Below the pieces are notes generated by a model that saw nothing but the letters and a program-made list of their open reading frames with translations, ran no database searches and was not told the origin of the DNA. The position numbers and the translations under genes are program-made. A DNA stretch of 64,000 nucleotides from Flavihumibacter cheonanensis (GTDB lineage Bacteria > Bacteroidota > Bacteroidia > Chitinophagales > Chitinophagaceae): assembly GCF_022352215.1 (NCBI RefSeq), contig NZ_JAKRWF010000001.1, forward strand, positions 124,001 through 188,000, given 5' to 3'. How positions within the stretch are numbered: position 1 is the stretch's first letter; each line of letters opens with the position of its first letter. Positions 8,454 to 19,098 of this stretch are shown here, piece by piece.

Positions 8454-11400
8454 ATGTCTTCAACTAAACAGAACACCAGGATCAACTTTGGTAAGATCAA
8501 ACACCTCGCTGAAGCTCCTGACCTGCTGGAAGTGCAGATTCAATCGTTTAAAGACTTCTTTCAATTAGAAACCACTCCCGACAAACGTAACAACGAAGGC
8601 CTGTTTAAGGTGTTCAAGGAGAACTTCCCGATCACCGACACCAGGAATATTTTCGTGCTGGAGTTTCTGGATTATTTCATTGATCCTCCCCGTTACACTA
8701 TTGAAGAGTGTATGGAACGCGGACTTACCTACGCTGTTCCCCTGAAAGCCAAGTTGCGTCTAAGTTGTAATGACGAAGAGCACGTGGACTTCCAGACCAT
8801 CGTACAGGATGTATTCCTCGGAAACATTCCTTACATGACCCCCCGCGGTACCTTTGTGATCAATGGTGCTGAGCGTGTAGTTGTATCCCAGCTGCATCGT
8901 TCCCCAGGTGTATTCTTCGGGCAGTCCATTCACCCGAATGGTACCAAGATCTATTCTGCACGGGTTATTCCTTTCAAAGGAGCCTGGATGGAATTTGCTA
9001 CCGACATCAACAATGTGATGTATGCCTATATCGATCGTAAGAAGAAGTTCCCTGTAACTACTCTTCTGCGTTCTATCGGCTTCGAAACAGATAAAGATAT
9101 CCTGGAACTCTTCGGTATGGCCGATGAAGTGAAAGGAGAGAAGAAAGCCCTGGAAAAATACCTGGGTAAAAAACTCGCTGCCCGCGTACTGCGTACCTGG
9201 GTTGAAGATTTCGTTGATGAAGATACCGGTGAGGTAGTTTCCATCGAAAGAAATGAAGTTGTAATGGAGCGTGATACCATCCTGGATGAAGAAGCAATCG
9301 ACGTGATTGTTGACATGGATGTGAAGAGTGTATTCCTGCAGAGGGAAGATGTTGGTGGTGATTATGCCATCATCTACAACACCCTTAATAAGGACACTTC
9401 CAACAGTGAACTGGAAGCGGTTCAGCATATCTACCGCCAGTTGCGTGGTGCGGACGCTCCGGATGATGAAACTGCACGCGGTATCATCGACAAACTCTTC
9501 TTCTCAGACAAGCGTTATGACCTGGGAGAAGTAGGTCGTTATAAAATCAACCGCAAACTGAATCTCAATTATCCACTTGATCATAAAGTATTGACCAAGG
9601 AAGATATCATTGAGATCATCAAATACCTGGTACGCCTCACTAACGGTAAAGCAGAAATCGATGATATCGATCACCTGAGTAACCGTCGTGTTCGTACTGT
9701 GGGTGAACAATTGTATGCGCAGTTCGGTGTAGGTCTGGCTCGTATGGCCCGTACCATCCGGGAGCGTATGAATGTTCGCGATAATGAAGTATTTACGCCT
9801 GTTGATCTGATCAATGCGCGTACCCTTTCTTCAGTTATCAACTCCTTCTTCGGAACCAGCCAGCTGTCTCAGTTCCTTGACCAGACCAACCCGCTGTCTG
9901 AGATCACGCACAAGCGTCGTATCTCTGCACTCGGACCAGGTGGTTTAAGCCGGGAGCGTGCGGGCTTTGAGGTTCGTGACGTACACTATTCTCACTATGG
10001 TCGTCTTTGTACTATTGAAACTCCGGAAGGACCAAACATTGGTCTGATCTCTACTCTTTGCGTTCACGCGAAGATCAACGAGATGGGCTTTATTGAAACG
10101 CCTTACCGCAAAGTAGAGAATGGTAAAGTGAACATGAAGGAACTGACCTTCCTGAGTGCTGAAGAAGAAGATACTGCCAAGATCGCCCAGGCGAATACAC
10201 CTCTGGCTGAAAATGGTGAATTTGTTGATGAGAAAATTACCAGTCGCGAAACCGGTGATTTCCCCATCCTTGATAAAACGGATGTAGAGTTCATGGACGT
10301 AGCCCCCAACCAGATTGTGGGTCTGTCCGCCTCTCTGATTCCTTTCCTTGAGCATGATGATGCCAACCGTGCCCTGATGGGATCAAACATGCAACGTCAG
10401 GCTGTACCGCTGATCAAACCTCAGGTTCCTATCGTAGGTACCGGTCTGGAAGCAAAAGCTGCCCGTGATGCACGTGTTCAGATTCTTGCTGAAGGTAATG
10501 GTGTGGTTGAGTATGTTGACGGTAATGAAATTCATATTCGTTACGATCGCAATGATGAGCAGCGTCTCGTTAGCTTTGAGGAAGACCTGATTGTATACCG
10601 CTTAACCAAATACCAGAAGACTAACCAGGAAACTTCGATCACACTGAAGCCGGCTGTGAAAAAAGGACAGCAGGTAAAAGAAGGTGATTTCCTTACAGAA
10701 GGATACGCTGTACAGGGTGGTGAAATCGCACTGGGACGTAACCTGAAAGTGGCTTTCATGCCATGGAAAGGATACAACTTTGAGGATGCGATTGTAATCA
10801 ATGAAAAAGTAGTTCGTGAAGACCTGTTTACTTCCATTCACATTTCTGAATATGAACTGGAAGTGCGTGATACCAAACTCGGTGAAGAAGAACTGACTCC
10901 GGATATTCCAAACGTTTCTGAAGAAGCAACCAAAGACCTCGATGAGAATGGTATCATTCGTGTCGGTGCCCAGGTGAAGGAAGGTGATATCCTGATCGGT
11001 AAGATCACTCCGAAAGGAGAATCTGATCCTACACCGGAAGAAAAACTGCTCCGTGCGATCTTCGGTGATAAAGCTGGTGACGCGAAAGATGCTTCCCTGA
11101 AAGCACCAAATGGTGTGGAAGGTGTGGTAATCGACAAGAAACTGTTCCAGCGCGCGAAGAAAGATAAGAATGCAAAAGTTCGTGAGAAGGCTGCTTTGGA
11201 AAAAGTAGAAAAAGTTCACGAGAAGAATACAGCAGATCTCCAGGAAGTATTGCTGAGCAAATTGCAGACCCTGTTGAAAGAAAAGCCTTCTGCAGGTGTT
11301 AGCAACAACTTCGGTGAAGTACAGATTGGTAAGGGTGCGAAGTTTACTGCCAAGAACCTGGCGGGACTTGACTTCCTGAACATCAATCCGCTTGGCTGGA

Positions 11401-12257
11401 CTGGCGATGAAAAAATCGATAGCCAGATCAACATTCTGTTGCACAACTACAGCATCAAGTACAACGAAGAGCTGGGTCGTTATAAGCGTGAGAAGTTCAA
11501 CATCAGCATCGGTGATGAATTACCTGCAGGTGTATTGAAACTCGCGAAAGTGTACCTCGCTGTTAAGCGTAAGCTGAAAGTGGGTGATAAAATGGCCGGT
11601 CGCCACGGTAACAAAGGTATCGTTGCTAAAATCGTACGTGCAGAAGATATGCCATTCCTCGAAAATGGCGAGCCGGTGGATATTGTACTGAACCCGCTGG
11701 GTGTACCTTCCCGTATGAACCTTGGACAGATTTATGAAACGGTACTTGGCTGGTGCGGTGAGCAGTTGAATGTTCGTTTCGCTACTCCGATCTTCGATGG
11801 TGCAAGCACTGATGAAATCGAGCAGTACTGCCAGGATGCAAACATTCCGATGATGGGTCACACCTACCTGTATGATGGTGAAACCGGTGATCGCTTCCAC
11901 CAGAAAGCAACCGTAGGTATAATCTACATGATCAAACTTCACCACATGGTGGATGATAAGATGCACGCCCGTTCTATCGGACCATACTCTCTCATTACAC
12001 AGCAGCCTCTGGGTGGTAAAGCCCAGTTCGGTGGTCAGCGTTTCGGTGAGATGGAAGTATGGGCACTGGAAGCCTATGGCGCATCTAACATCCTGCAGGA
12101 ATTGTTAACCATTAAGTCAGATGATATCATTGGTCGCGCTAAGACCTATGAGGCCATCGTTAAAGGTGACAACATTCCAAGAGCAGGTGTACCGGAATCA
12201 TTCAATGTATTGATTCATGAATTAAGAGGTCTGGGACTTGATTTGAAATTTGATTAA
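8454..12257 (+). CDS. rpoB: DNA-directed RNA polymerase subunit beta
   Basis: 1267 residues, full length, forming with RpoC the catalytic centre of RNA polymerase. Conserved blocks are intact: the rifampicin pocket near residues 465-510 ([24 protein letters not shown], all wild-type-like), [17 protein letters not shown] and the C-terminal [17 protein letters not shown]. It is not flanked by rplKAJL or rpoC as in most bacteria. Upstream is a haloperoxidase operon, and downstream are a terminator and an antiporter gene. It is therefore transcribed alone from its own promoter. rpoC lies 47.5 kb downstream on the same strand. Confidence 0.99.
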   Translation: MSSTKQNTRINFGKIKHLAEAPDLLEVQIQSFKDFFQLETTPDKRNNEGLFKVFKENFPITDTRNIFVLEFLDYFIDPPRYTIEECMERGLTYAVPLKAKLRLSCNDEEHVDFQTIVQDVFLGNIPYMTPRGTFVINGAERVVVSQLHRSPGVFFGQSIHPNGTKIYSARVIPFKGAWMEFATDINNVMYAYIDRKKKFPVTTLLRSIGFETDKDILELFGMADEVKGEKKALEKYLGKKLAARVLRTWVEDFVDEDTGEVVSIERNEVVMERDTILDEEAIDVIVDMDVKSVFLQREDVGGDYAIIYNTLNKDTSNSELEAVQHIYRQLRGADAPDDETARGIIDKLFFSDKRYDLGEVGRYKINRKLNLNYPLDHKVLTKEDIIEIIKYLVRLTNGKAEIDDIDHLSNRRVRTVGEQLYAQFGVGLARMARTIRERMNVRDNEVFTPVDLINARTLSSVINSFFGTSQLSQFLDQTNPLSEITHKRRISALGPGGLSRERAGFEVRDVHYSHYGRLCTIETPEGPNIGLISTLCVHAKINEMGFIETPYRKVENGKVNMKELTFLSAEEEDTAKIAQANTPLAENGEFVDEKITSRETGDFPILDKTDVEFMDVAPNQIVGLSASLIPFLEHDDANRALMGSNMQRQAVPLIKPQVPIVGTGLEAKAARDARVQILAEGNGVVEYVDGNEIHIRYDRNDEQRLVSFEEDLIVYRLTKYQKTNQETSITLKPAVKKGQQVKEGDFLTEGYAVQGGEIALGRNLKVAFMPWKGYNFEDAIVINEKVVREDLFTSIHISEYELEVRDTKLGEEELTPDIPNVSEEATKDLDENGIIRVGAQVKEGDILIGKITPKGESDPTPEEKLLRAIFGDKAGDAKDASLKAPNGVEGVVIDKKLFQRAKKDKNAKVREKAALEKVEKVHEKNTADLQEVLLSKLQTLLKEKPSAGVSNNFGEVQIGKGAKFTAKNLAGLDFLNINPLGWTGDEKIDSQINILLHNYSIKYNEELGRYKREKFNISIGDELPAGVLKLAKVYLAVKRKLKVGDKMAGRHGNKGIVAKIVRAEDMPFLENGEPVDIVLNPLGVPSRMNLGQIYETVLGWCGEQLNVRFATPIFDGASTDEIEQYCQDANIPMMGHTYLYDGETGDRFHQKATVGIIYMIKLHHMVDDKMHARSIGPYSLITQQPLGGKAQFGGQRFGEMEVWALEAYGASNILQELLTIKSDDIIGRAKTYEAIVKGDNIPRAGVPESFNVLIHELRGLGLDLKFD

Positions 12258-12279
12258 TCAAATCTTTTTATAAGTAGTA

Positions 12280-12310
12280 AGAGGGTGCCAGTCGGTACCC
12301 TCTTTTTTTT
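12280..12310 (+). terminator. Intrinsic terminator after rpoB
   Basis: GAGGGTGCC - AGTC - GGTACCCTC followed by eight or more T, 24 bases after the rpoB stop. It shows that rpoB transcription ends here and does not run into another polymerase gene. Confidence 0.9.
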
Positions 12311-12333
12311 ATCTTACAACAAAGTACACAGGT

Positions 12334-13419
12334 ATGAGCGTAATAACTAAAGTTGTCAGAAGATGGACAGAGATAGTACCTTTTTTATCCTTGTTACTTT
12401 ATTTTTTGAAACCAACCGATAGTCCGGGCTGGTACAATGTAGTTCTGATTGGTGGTCTGATCAGCGCCGTGCTGGTAGCTGTGCATCATGCAGAAGTGGT
12501 AGCACATAAAGTTGGAGAACCTTATGGTACTCTTGTGCTGGCAATAGCAGTTACTACCATTGAAGTGGCATTGATTGTTTCCCTTATGTTAGCAGGGGGA
12601 CCCGGAACTGAAACCCTCGCACGGGATACCATATTTGCAGCTATAATGATCATTTTAAACGCTATTACAGGCATTTGTTTGTTGGTTGGAGGGTTACGTC
12701 ACCGGGAACAGACATTTGGTCTGGATGGGATCAGTGCAGCACTGGTGGCGCTGCTGGCTATCGCGTTTTTAACCATGGTACTGCCTAATTTTACGACCAC
12801 CCAGGTTGGGCCTTCTTATTCCAATTCACAATTGTTATTCGTTGGCATTGTAACGCTGGTCATCTATCTCAGTTTTGTATTTATTCAGACCATCCGGCAT
12901 CGCGATTATTTCTTACCCGAAGTAGGAGAGGAGAATAGTGAAGTACATGCTGCTCCTCCAACTACCAAAGTCTTTGTGATGTCCCTGGTATTGCTGGTAC
13001 TGGCATTGGTTGCTGTTGTATTATTAGGTAAGTCGCTTTCACCGGTGATAGAATTAGGAATTGAGAGCATTGGTGCACCCAAAACCCTCGTGGGTATTAT
13101 CATTGCGATGGTGGTCTTGTTGCCGGAAGGATTGGCGGCTTATCGGGCCGCAAAAAATAACCGGCTGCAAAACAGTTTAAACCTGGCACTTGGATCTGCA
13201 CTGGCAAGTATTGGCTTAACCATACCCGTTGTAGCCGGAGTAAGTATTCTGATGGGATTTGATCTGTTATTGGGAATTGATTCCAAGTCTTCAGTACTCT
13301 TATTGATTTCACTGCTGGTAGTGATGATGTCTTTAAGAACCGGAAAAACCAACATCCTGCAGGGCATTATACTGGTGCTTTTATTTTTTGTTTATTTATT
13401 TGTTACCATTATTCCATAG
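12334..13419 (+). CDS. chaA: ChaA-type calcium/cation:proton antiporter
   Basis: 361 residues and about 10-11 membrane helices in two halves joined by a charged loop near residues 190-210. The CaCA-family motif is clear: HHAEVVAHKVGEPYGT at about 51-66, followed by TTIEVALIVSLML with E77 in the ion-binding helix. The second half carries PEGLAAYRAAKNNRLQNSLNLALGSALAS, the matching alpha-repeat. The family exports Ca2+ or Na+/K+ in exchange for protons at the inner membrane; the ion preference cannot be read from sequence. It sits 24 bases after the rpoB terminator and probably has its own promoter. Confidence 0.85.
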   Translation: MSVITKVVRRWTEIVPFLSLLLYFLKPTDSPGWYNVVLIGGLISAVLVAVHHAEVVAHKVGEPYGTLVLAIAVTTIEVALIVSLMLAGGPGTETLARDTIFAAIMIILNAITGICLLVGGLRHREQTFGLDGISAALVALLAIAFLTMVLPNFTTTQVGPSYSNSQLLFVGIVTLVIYLSFVFIQTIRHRDYFLPEVGEENSEVHAAPPTTKVFVMSLVLLVLALVAVVLLGKSLSPVIELGIESIGAPKTLVGIIIAMVVLLPEGLAAYRAAKNNRLQNSLNLALGSALASIGLTIPVVAGVSILMGFDLLLGIDSKSSVLLLISLLVVMMSLRTGKTNILQGIILVLLFFVYLFVTIIP

Positions 13420-13452
13420 GCAATTCGTAAATTCCTGTTTTCCAAATTACAT

Positions 13453-15429
13453 ATGAAACAGGTTATAACTCTGCTTATTGGGATAGGCTCCCTCACAAAT
13501 GTAGAAGCGCAATCAAAAAGAGCGCTTCAGCCAGAAGATATTTACCGAATGAAAACGGTTTCTTCTCCCCAGGTATCACCTGACGGGAACTGGGTCGTTT
13601 ACCAGGTTCGTTCAATTGATAGTGCTAAAGACAAGTCCAGCTCTGATTTGTGGATGATGAGCTGGGATGGCAAAGAAAACTGGCAATTAACGTATGATGC
13701 AGCCGGTGAATCTGCTCCTAAATGGAGCCCGGATGGAAAGTTTATTTCGTTTTTATCAACCCGAACTGGTGATAAAAACAGCCAGGTTTATGCGCTTCCA
13801 ACCAAAGGAGGAGAGCCGAAAAGAATAACCAATATTAAAGGTTCCATCAATGAATACCTGTGGGCACCTGATGGAAAAAAACTGGTACTTAGTATTTCTG
13901 ATCCTGACTATTCAGATACGGCTGCCAGCAAGATCAGGAAGCCTTATGTAATCAATCGGTATCAATTCAAGCAAGACCGGGAAGGATACCTGGACAGCAC
14001 AGGAACGCATCTCTATTTGTTTGATATTCCCTCCGGCAAACTGGACACACTAACTTCCGGGGTATATTCAGAAACACAGCCTGCCATTTCACCGGATGGC
14101 AATCTATTGGCTTTTGTGAGTAACCGAACTGCGGTTCCCGATAAAAATGATAATTCAGATATCTTCCTGATGGAACTTAAAAAAGGAGCAGTTCCCCAGC
14201 CAGTTACCAGTTGGAAAGGAAGTGATAGCAGACCCGTTTTTAGTCCCGATGGCAAACAGCTTGCCTATCTGCAAAGCTCTAGCCAGGATGATTTTACCAT
14301 GTACGGGCACTCCATATTGGGGGTTATTTCAATAGCCGATAAAAAGTCCCGTTTGCTTAGTTCTCAACTGGATCGTCCGGTTCAGAATATTCGTTGGGAA
14401 GCAGATGGGCAGGGTTTGCTCGCATTAATGGAAGACGATCGCAGGGTACAGGTGATCCGGGTAAATGCCGGAACAGGGGCTCATGAAACTATTACCAGCG
14501 GAGATCATAGTTTTTATGGAATGGAGCTTAATACGGCAAAGAAATCATGGGTCGGATTAAGAAGTACACCTACGCTGCCAGCAGAACTGTTTGCATTTGA
14601 ATCCGGGCAATTGCGTCAGATGACACATCACCAGGATAGTTTCCTTGCTCCGCTTCAATTGCCCCTGGTGGAAGGCTTTCAATCAACCAGTAAAGATGGC
14701 ACCAAAGTATCCGGAATTCTTTATAAGCCACATACCTACCAGGCTGGCCAAAAACTGCCCTTGGTTATTTTCATTCACGGTGGACCGGTTGCGCAGGATG
14801 AGTTTGATTTTGATATGACACGAATGGTATATGCGGCTGCAGGGTATGCAGTAGCTGCCGTGAATTACAGGGGCAGCAGTGGAAGGGGAGTTGCTTATAT
14901 CCGGTCTATCTATGGCGATTGGGGTAATAAAGAAGTTATGGACGTGGTTGGAGTAGCCAATCACCTGGTTGCTGCAGGTGTTGCAGATCCCGCTCGTATG
15001 GGCCTGGGAGGCTGGAGTTATGGTGGTATCACTACCAACTATACCATTGCAACCGATACCCGATTTAAAGCAGCTGTGAGTGGTGCTGGTAGTTCACTTC
15101 AGTTAAGTCTTTATGGCAGTGATCAATATATCGCACAATATGAATATGAATTAGGGGTGCCCTGGAAAAACCGCGACAAATGGCTGGCGCTTTCCTATCC
15201 GTTTTTCAAAGTAGACAAAATAAAAACGCCCACGCTGTTTATGGCAAGCGAGAGCGATTTTAATGTTCCGGTAGCCGGAGCTGAACAAATGTACCAGGCA
15301 TTTAAGTCGGTGGGTATACCAACAGAACTGGTCATTTATCCAAAGCAATACCATGGTATTTCAGTTCCCAGTTACCAGGTCGACCGGCTGAAACGTCATA
15401 TTGCCTGGTATAATAAATACCTCAAATAA
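13453..15429 (+). CDS. S9 family prolyl oligopeptidase, secreted
   Basis: 658 residues with a signal peptide ending near VEAQ (residue 19). An N-terminal WD40/PD40-like beta-propeller has repeated SPDGxxxxF/Y motifs, followed by an alpha/beta-hydrolase domain. Catalytic triad: S522 in GGWSYGG, D602 in ASESDFNVP and H634 in KQYHG. Enzymes of this family cleave short peptides, often after proline, or remove acyl-amino acids in the periplasm. The gene ends flush against the convergent bestrophin gene with no spacer. Confidence 0.88.
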   Translation: MKQVITLLIGIGSLTNVEAQSKRALQPEDIYRMKTVSSPQVSPDGNWVVYQVRSIDSAKDKSSSDLWMMSWDGKENWQLTYDAAGESAPKWSPDGKFISFLSTRTGDKNSQVYALPTKGGEPKRITNIKGSINEYLWAPDGKKLVLSISDPDYSDTAASKIRKPYVINRYQFKQDREGYLDSTGTHLYLFDIPSGKLDTLTSGVYSETQPAISPDGNLLAFVSNRTAVPDKNDNSDIFLMELKKGAVPQPVTSWKGSDSRPVFSPDGKQLAYLQSSSQDDFTMYGHSILGVISIADKKSRLLSSQLDRPVQNIRWEADGQGLLALMEDDRRVQVIRVNAGTGAHETITSGDHSFYGMELNTAKKSWVGLRSTPTLPAELFAFESGQLRQMTHHQDSFLAPLQLPLVEGFQSTSKDGTKVSGILYKPHTYQAGQKLPLVIFIHGGPVAQDEFDFDMTRMVYAAAGYAVAAVNYRGSSGRGVAYIRSIYGDWGNKEVMDVVGVANHLVAAGVADPARMGLGGWSYGGITTNYTIATDTRFKAAVSGAGSSLQLSLYGSDQYIAQYEYELGVPWKNRDKWLALSYPFFKVDKIKTPTLFMASESDFNVPVAGAEQMYQAFKSVGIPTELVIYPKQYHGISVPSYQVDRLKRHIAWYNKYLK

Positions 15430-16341
15430 TCACATCATATAATAAGCCTTTTCAGGTACCAGTTCCTGTTCCGGTGTTTCCTCGGCCAGCATCTGCTTCA
15501 GGTTTTTCTCAATTCCTGAAGCTATGCTGGTCATTGGAGTATCTGTAGGCTTGTTTTCAAATGGATCCTGCAAATGAATCGCCATCTTTTCAATCAGTAA
15601 AAAAGATGCGGAAATAGCAACCACCAGGGGCACTTCAAACATCCCGAAATACTGAATTACACCAAAGGGCAGGAGAGCGATAAATAGCAATAAAGCAAAG
15701 TGGATATACAAACTATAGGTAACAGGGAATACCGTGTTTTTTATTCGCTCACATTTTCCCATGCTGTCGCACAAACGACTCAAGGTACGATCCAGCTCTA
15801 CATGCTGATAGGTATTGATCCAGCCCTTGTCGAGGGCAAGTTTAATATCTCTTGCATGTAGGTCCAACAATGCGGTTGGAACATTGTCAAAAGCTTCCAC
15901 ATATTCAAAGTCCTTTTTGGAAAGTCTTTTTTCCAGTCCTTTTAAGGCTGACTTTTTTCTGAGAGATTGTCCGAGGGCATAATTCCAGGCTATCTGGCGG
16001 TTAATGAGTCGTTGCCTGAAGCGGATAATATTCTCATCTTCATACAAGTTGCTGGTAAAACTGATCACCTGCCTAGCAAGGGTTCTGGAATCATTCACAA
16101 TAGCTCCCCAGATATGACGGGCTTCCCACCACCTGTCATATGCCTGGTTGCTTCTGAAACCAAGTAAAAGTGAAATAATCGTTCCAAGAATCGTGGGTAC
16201 TGCAATAGGTATGGAAATCCGGGTAATATGATAGTTTTCATATAAAACCGCGATCACAATAGCATACAGCGTGATGAGCAGTAACTCGGTTTTTATTTTC
16301 CCGAAAATATAGGCAAACGGGATGTGGTTTTTTAATAGCAT
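15430..16341 (-). CDS. Bestrophin-family channel protein
   Basis: 303 residues from ATG 16341; a TTG six codons earlier is possible but less likely. It shows the bestrophin/YneE pattern: an N-terminal membrane pair (ELLLITLYAIVIAVLYE; ISIPIAVPTILGTIISLLLGFRSNQAYDRWWEAR), a long helical cytoplasmic part and a second membrane pair near 210-250. FRSNQAYDRWWEAR is the signature segment. Bacterial members form pentameric ion channels. It lies about 20 bases after the Usp-like gene on the same strand, so the two are probably cotranscribed. Confidence 0.85.
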   Translation of the reverse strand: MLLKNHIPFAYIFGKIKTELLLITLYAIVIAVLYENYHITRISIPIAVPTILGTIISLLLGFRSNQAYDRWWEARHIWGAIVNDSRTLARQVISFTSNLYEDENIIRFRQRLINRQIAWNYALGQSLRKKSALKGLEKRLSKKDFEYVEAFDNVPTALLDLHARDIKLALDKGWINTYQHVELDRTLSRLCDSMGKCERIKNTVFPVTYSLYIHFALLLFIALLPFGVIQYFGMFEVPLVVAISASFLLIEKMAIHLQDPFENKPTDTPMTSIASGIEKNLKQMLAEETPEQELVPEKAYYMM

Positions 16342-16360
16342 GTGATCGGGTTGAGACAAG

Positions 16361-16846
16361 TTAATAAGCCGCAGTTAGTTCTCTCTTCTGTGTAACAACC
16401 TGTTTGGATTTTTGGGCGGGAGCAACAGGAACTTCTCTGATCACTTTCACCGGTGCGGCATTGATAAAAGAACCGGGATTAATGAAACGTTGATGAGGTT
16501 GAATCAATGTATATGCTTCCGGAAAGAATATCTCATCAATATCATTGAATTCCAGGTGGTTTTTGAATAATTTCTGTGTATTTCCATACATGTATTTGTA
16601 GTACATGTTGCCGATTTTTTCAGCATATTTTTCCTTCAGGCGTTTGCATCCTTTCCTGAATTCTTCATTCATAACCTGGAGGTGAGGTTTATTGTCTGAC
16701 CCAATCACGTCCTGTTCTGAGTCGGGCATTTCAAATGCAGCGAACAATACGATGGTGTTTTTATAGGTGGAATTGTTTTTTATATACAGCTCCAAAACAC
16801 TGAGAGATTGCGTGGTAAAATCAGTTGGGAATAAAATGTTTTTCAT
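16361..16846 (-). CDS. Small protein with a universal-stress-protein-like start
   Basis: 161 residues from ATG 16846 (MKNILFPTDFT). The opening beta strand and the loop ILFPTDF-T-S resemble UspA proteins, but the ATP-binding GxxGxxxS motif near the end is absent and the C-terminal 30 residues are rich in K, Q and A. I would call it a divergent Usp-fold protein of unknown function. It lies between a two-component system and a bestrophin gene on the same strand. Confidence 0.5.
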   Translation of the reverse strand: MKNILFPTDFTTQSLSVLELYIKNNSTYKNTIVLFAAFEMPDSEQDVIGSDNKPHLQVMNEEFRKGCKRLKEKYAEKIGNMYYKYMYGNTQKLFKNHLEFNDIDEIFFPEAYTLIQPHQRFINPGSFINAAPVKVIREVPVAPAQKSKQVVTQKRELTAAY

Positions 16847-16964
16847 TATCATCATTTTATGTAAAGCTCTTGATTGCCTCTTAGAAACGGGTAAGCCTCA
16901 CATAAAACTTTCTTTAGATGATCATAAGAAAATTATAAGAATATTAGATAGCGTTTAAAATTGT

Positions 16965-18338
16965 TTAAGCTCCACTGTATATTGGCAGTGTTATTATTAC
17001 ACTTGTTCCTTTCGACTCAACAGAGTTTACTTCAATGTTTCCATTGTGGATCCGGATGATATTTTGGGCCAGTGGTAGCCCAACTCCATAGCCCTCGAAA
17101 GAGCGAGTATTACTTCCCCGGAAAAAAGGCTCAAATACGCGTGAGACCTCGTTTGCAGGGATTCCAATTCCTTTGTCTGTAATGGTGATAGAAATTGTTG
17201 TTCCCAGTTTTTTTACCTGGATATTCACTGTTTTCTGGCTGGAATATTTGGCGCCATTGGCGATGATATTACCAAGTGCCAGTTTTAATAAGGTTCTAAT
17301 TCCATTAATTGTCAGCTTTTCATTGGAGAGGATTTCTTCGTCAATGGAAAGGTTGAGCTGGGTTCCTTTGATCAGGTTTTTTACAGAAAATGCAGATTCT
17401 TCAACCAGTTCATATACCCCGATTTCTTCCCATTCCTGTTGCTGCCCATTGAAACTGATCTGCGACATGGTCAGCAGTTCAGAAGTTATTTTGTTTAGCT
17501 GATCCGCATGTTGTTGAATGGAACTGATCGACTGCTGATACTCTTCCACTGTTCTCGGACGGGTTAATGCCCAATCGGCTTCCCCAATAATATTGGTTAG
17601 TGGAGTACGTAATTCATGCGAGGCATTGCTGATGAAATTGTTCTGCGTTTCAAAGGATGTCTGGAGCCGGTCCAGCATGTTATTGAATGTTTTTGAGAGC
17701 TCCGCGATTTCATCTCCTCCTCCTTTATCTTCCAATCGCAATCCAAGATTATACGCACTGATGTTTTTTGTTTTCTCGATGATATCCCGCACTGGTTGAA
17801 AGGTCTTGCGGGAGAAGAAAATACTGGTTGTATAAACGATAATTACTGCCAGGATGAAAGTGGCAATTTTAATATTGCGCAGGTTCTGTAACGTGGTTAT
17901 ACCATACTCATTTACGGCAGATTTTATAACAATATATTCGCCAGTTTCATCGGGGTAATACAACCCTGCAAAGTCAATATTCCCTTTGTTGAAATAAACA
18001 GGTGTGCCTTTGAGTGCAACTATATTTTGCAGATAGGAGTAGGGAATAAAACTTTTTCTCTCTTTCAGCCGATCCAGGGTATCCACTTTGAAAACATACT
18101 CTTTTTCCTGTGTCAGCGTTTCCAGGTATTTTTTTCGAAGGTCTTCATAGGTGGAAGTGGCAATATGATCCTGTTCAAATAATACTTTCGTGGCAACGAT
18201 CACCCTGATTTCAAGCCGCTTGAAAAAATCCCGGCTAACAAAACTCTGCGTAATGAAATAGGATGTCCAGCTGATGATCAGGATGATGGTAGCTGTTATG
18301 ACAGTGAAAAGAATTCCGGTTTTGGTCTGGACTTTCAT
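16965..18338 (-). CDS. Sensor histidine kinase, membrane-bound
   Basis: 457 residues: transmembrane helix 9-31, periplasmic sensor region of about 125 residues, second helix 157-176, HAMP linker to about 230, HisKA domain with phospho-acceptor H241 in SHELRTPLTN, and a HATPase domain with NIIANGAKYS, DKGIGIP and GYGVGLPLAQNI. It starts two bases after the response regulator stop. The signal is unknown. The target genes may include the neighbouring bestrophin/Usp pair (inference from position only). Confidence 0.93.
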   Translation of the reverse strand: MKVQTKTGILFTVITATIILIISWTSYFITQSFVSRDFFKRLEIRVIVATKVLFEQDHIATSTYEDLRKKYLETLTQEKEYVFKVDTLDRLKERKSFIPYSYLQNIVALKGTPVYFNKGNIDFAGLYYPDETGEYIVIKSAVNEYGITTLQNLRNIKIATFILAVIIVYTTSIFFSRKTFQPVRDIIEKTKNISAYNLGLRLEDKGGGDEIAELSKTFNNMLDRLQTSFETQNNFISNASHELRTPLTNIIGEADWALTRPRTVEEYQQSISSIQQHADQLNKITSELLTMSQISFNGQQQEWEEIGVYELVEESAFSVKNLIKGTQLNLSIDEEILSNEKLTINGIRTLLKLALGNIIANGAKYSSQKTVNIQVKKLGTTISITITDKGIGIPANEVSRVFEPFFRGSNTRSFEGYGVGLPLAQNIIRIHNGNIEVNSVESKGTSVIITLPIYSGA

Positions 18339-18339
18339 A

Positions 18340-19023
18340 TCAGGAATCCTTTATTACATATCCCATTCCTACTACTGTGTGTAACAGCTTCCGGTCGAAT
18401 GAACTCTCAATTTTCTTACGTACATAGTTGATATAAACATCTACCACATTCGTGCTGATGTTAAAATCGATTCCCCACACATTTTCAAGAATGGTCATCC
18501 TGGATAGCACCTTACCTTTGTTTTTCATCAGGAATTCCAGCAGTCTGAATTCAGTGGAAGTAAGACTGATTCTTTTTCCATTTCGTGTTACGGTTTTACT
18601 ATCCGGGTTCATTTCCAGATCCGCTACCCGCAATACATTGGTTTCCTCTGTTTGCATGGGGTTTTTGCGCCTTGCAAGGGAACGGATGCGGGCTTCCAGT
18701 TCTGCAAACTTGAATGGCTTGGTTATATAATCATCAGCTCCACTATCGAGCCCGGTTACAATATTCTCGGTACTGCTTAATGCAGTTAACATCAGAATGG
18801 GTGTATCAATTTTATTGTTTCTTAGCCGCTTGCATAATTCCAGTCCGTTCATACCTGGCAACATGATGTCCAGGATCATAATATCAAATTCATTTTTGGT
18901 GGCCATTTCATAGCCAATGTCACCATCCGGGGCAATACTGATTTTATATCCTCTTTCAGACAATCCCTTATTAATCAGGTTGCCTACTGAAATCTCGTCC
19001 TCAACCAGCAATACACTGAGCAT
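18340..19023 (-). CDS. OmpR/PhoB-type response regulator
   Basis: 227 residues. The receiver domain has an acidic pocket at E8-D9-E10 (VEDE), phospho-acceptor D52 (ILDIMLPG), conserved T near 80 and K near 102 (TKPF). A winged-helix DNA-binding domain (about 130-225) has TSTEFRLLEFLMKNKGKVLSR and the wing VDVYINYVRKK. It is the first gene of the pair with the downstream kinase. Confidence 0.94.
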   Translation of the reverse strand: MLSVLLVEDEISVGNLINKGLSERGYKISIAPDGDIGYEMATKNEFDIMILDIMLPGMNGLELCKRLRNNKIDTPILMLTALSSTENIVTGLDSGADDYITKPFKFAELEARIRSLARRKNPMQTEETNVLRVADLEMNPDSKTVTRNGKRISLTSTEFRLLEFLMKNKGKVLSRMTILENVWGIDFNISTNVVDVYINYVRKKIESSFDRKLLHTVVGMGYVIKDS

Positions 19024-19098
19024 AAATGTGTTTTAAAACGGGGATTTGTCCCTTTAGCGAAACTAAACGGTTCTGCACTTAGAAAGTTTAAAACCGGA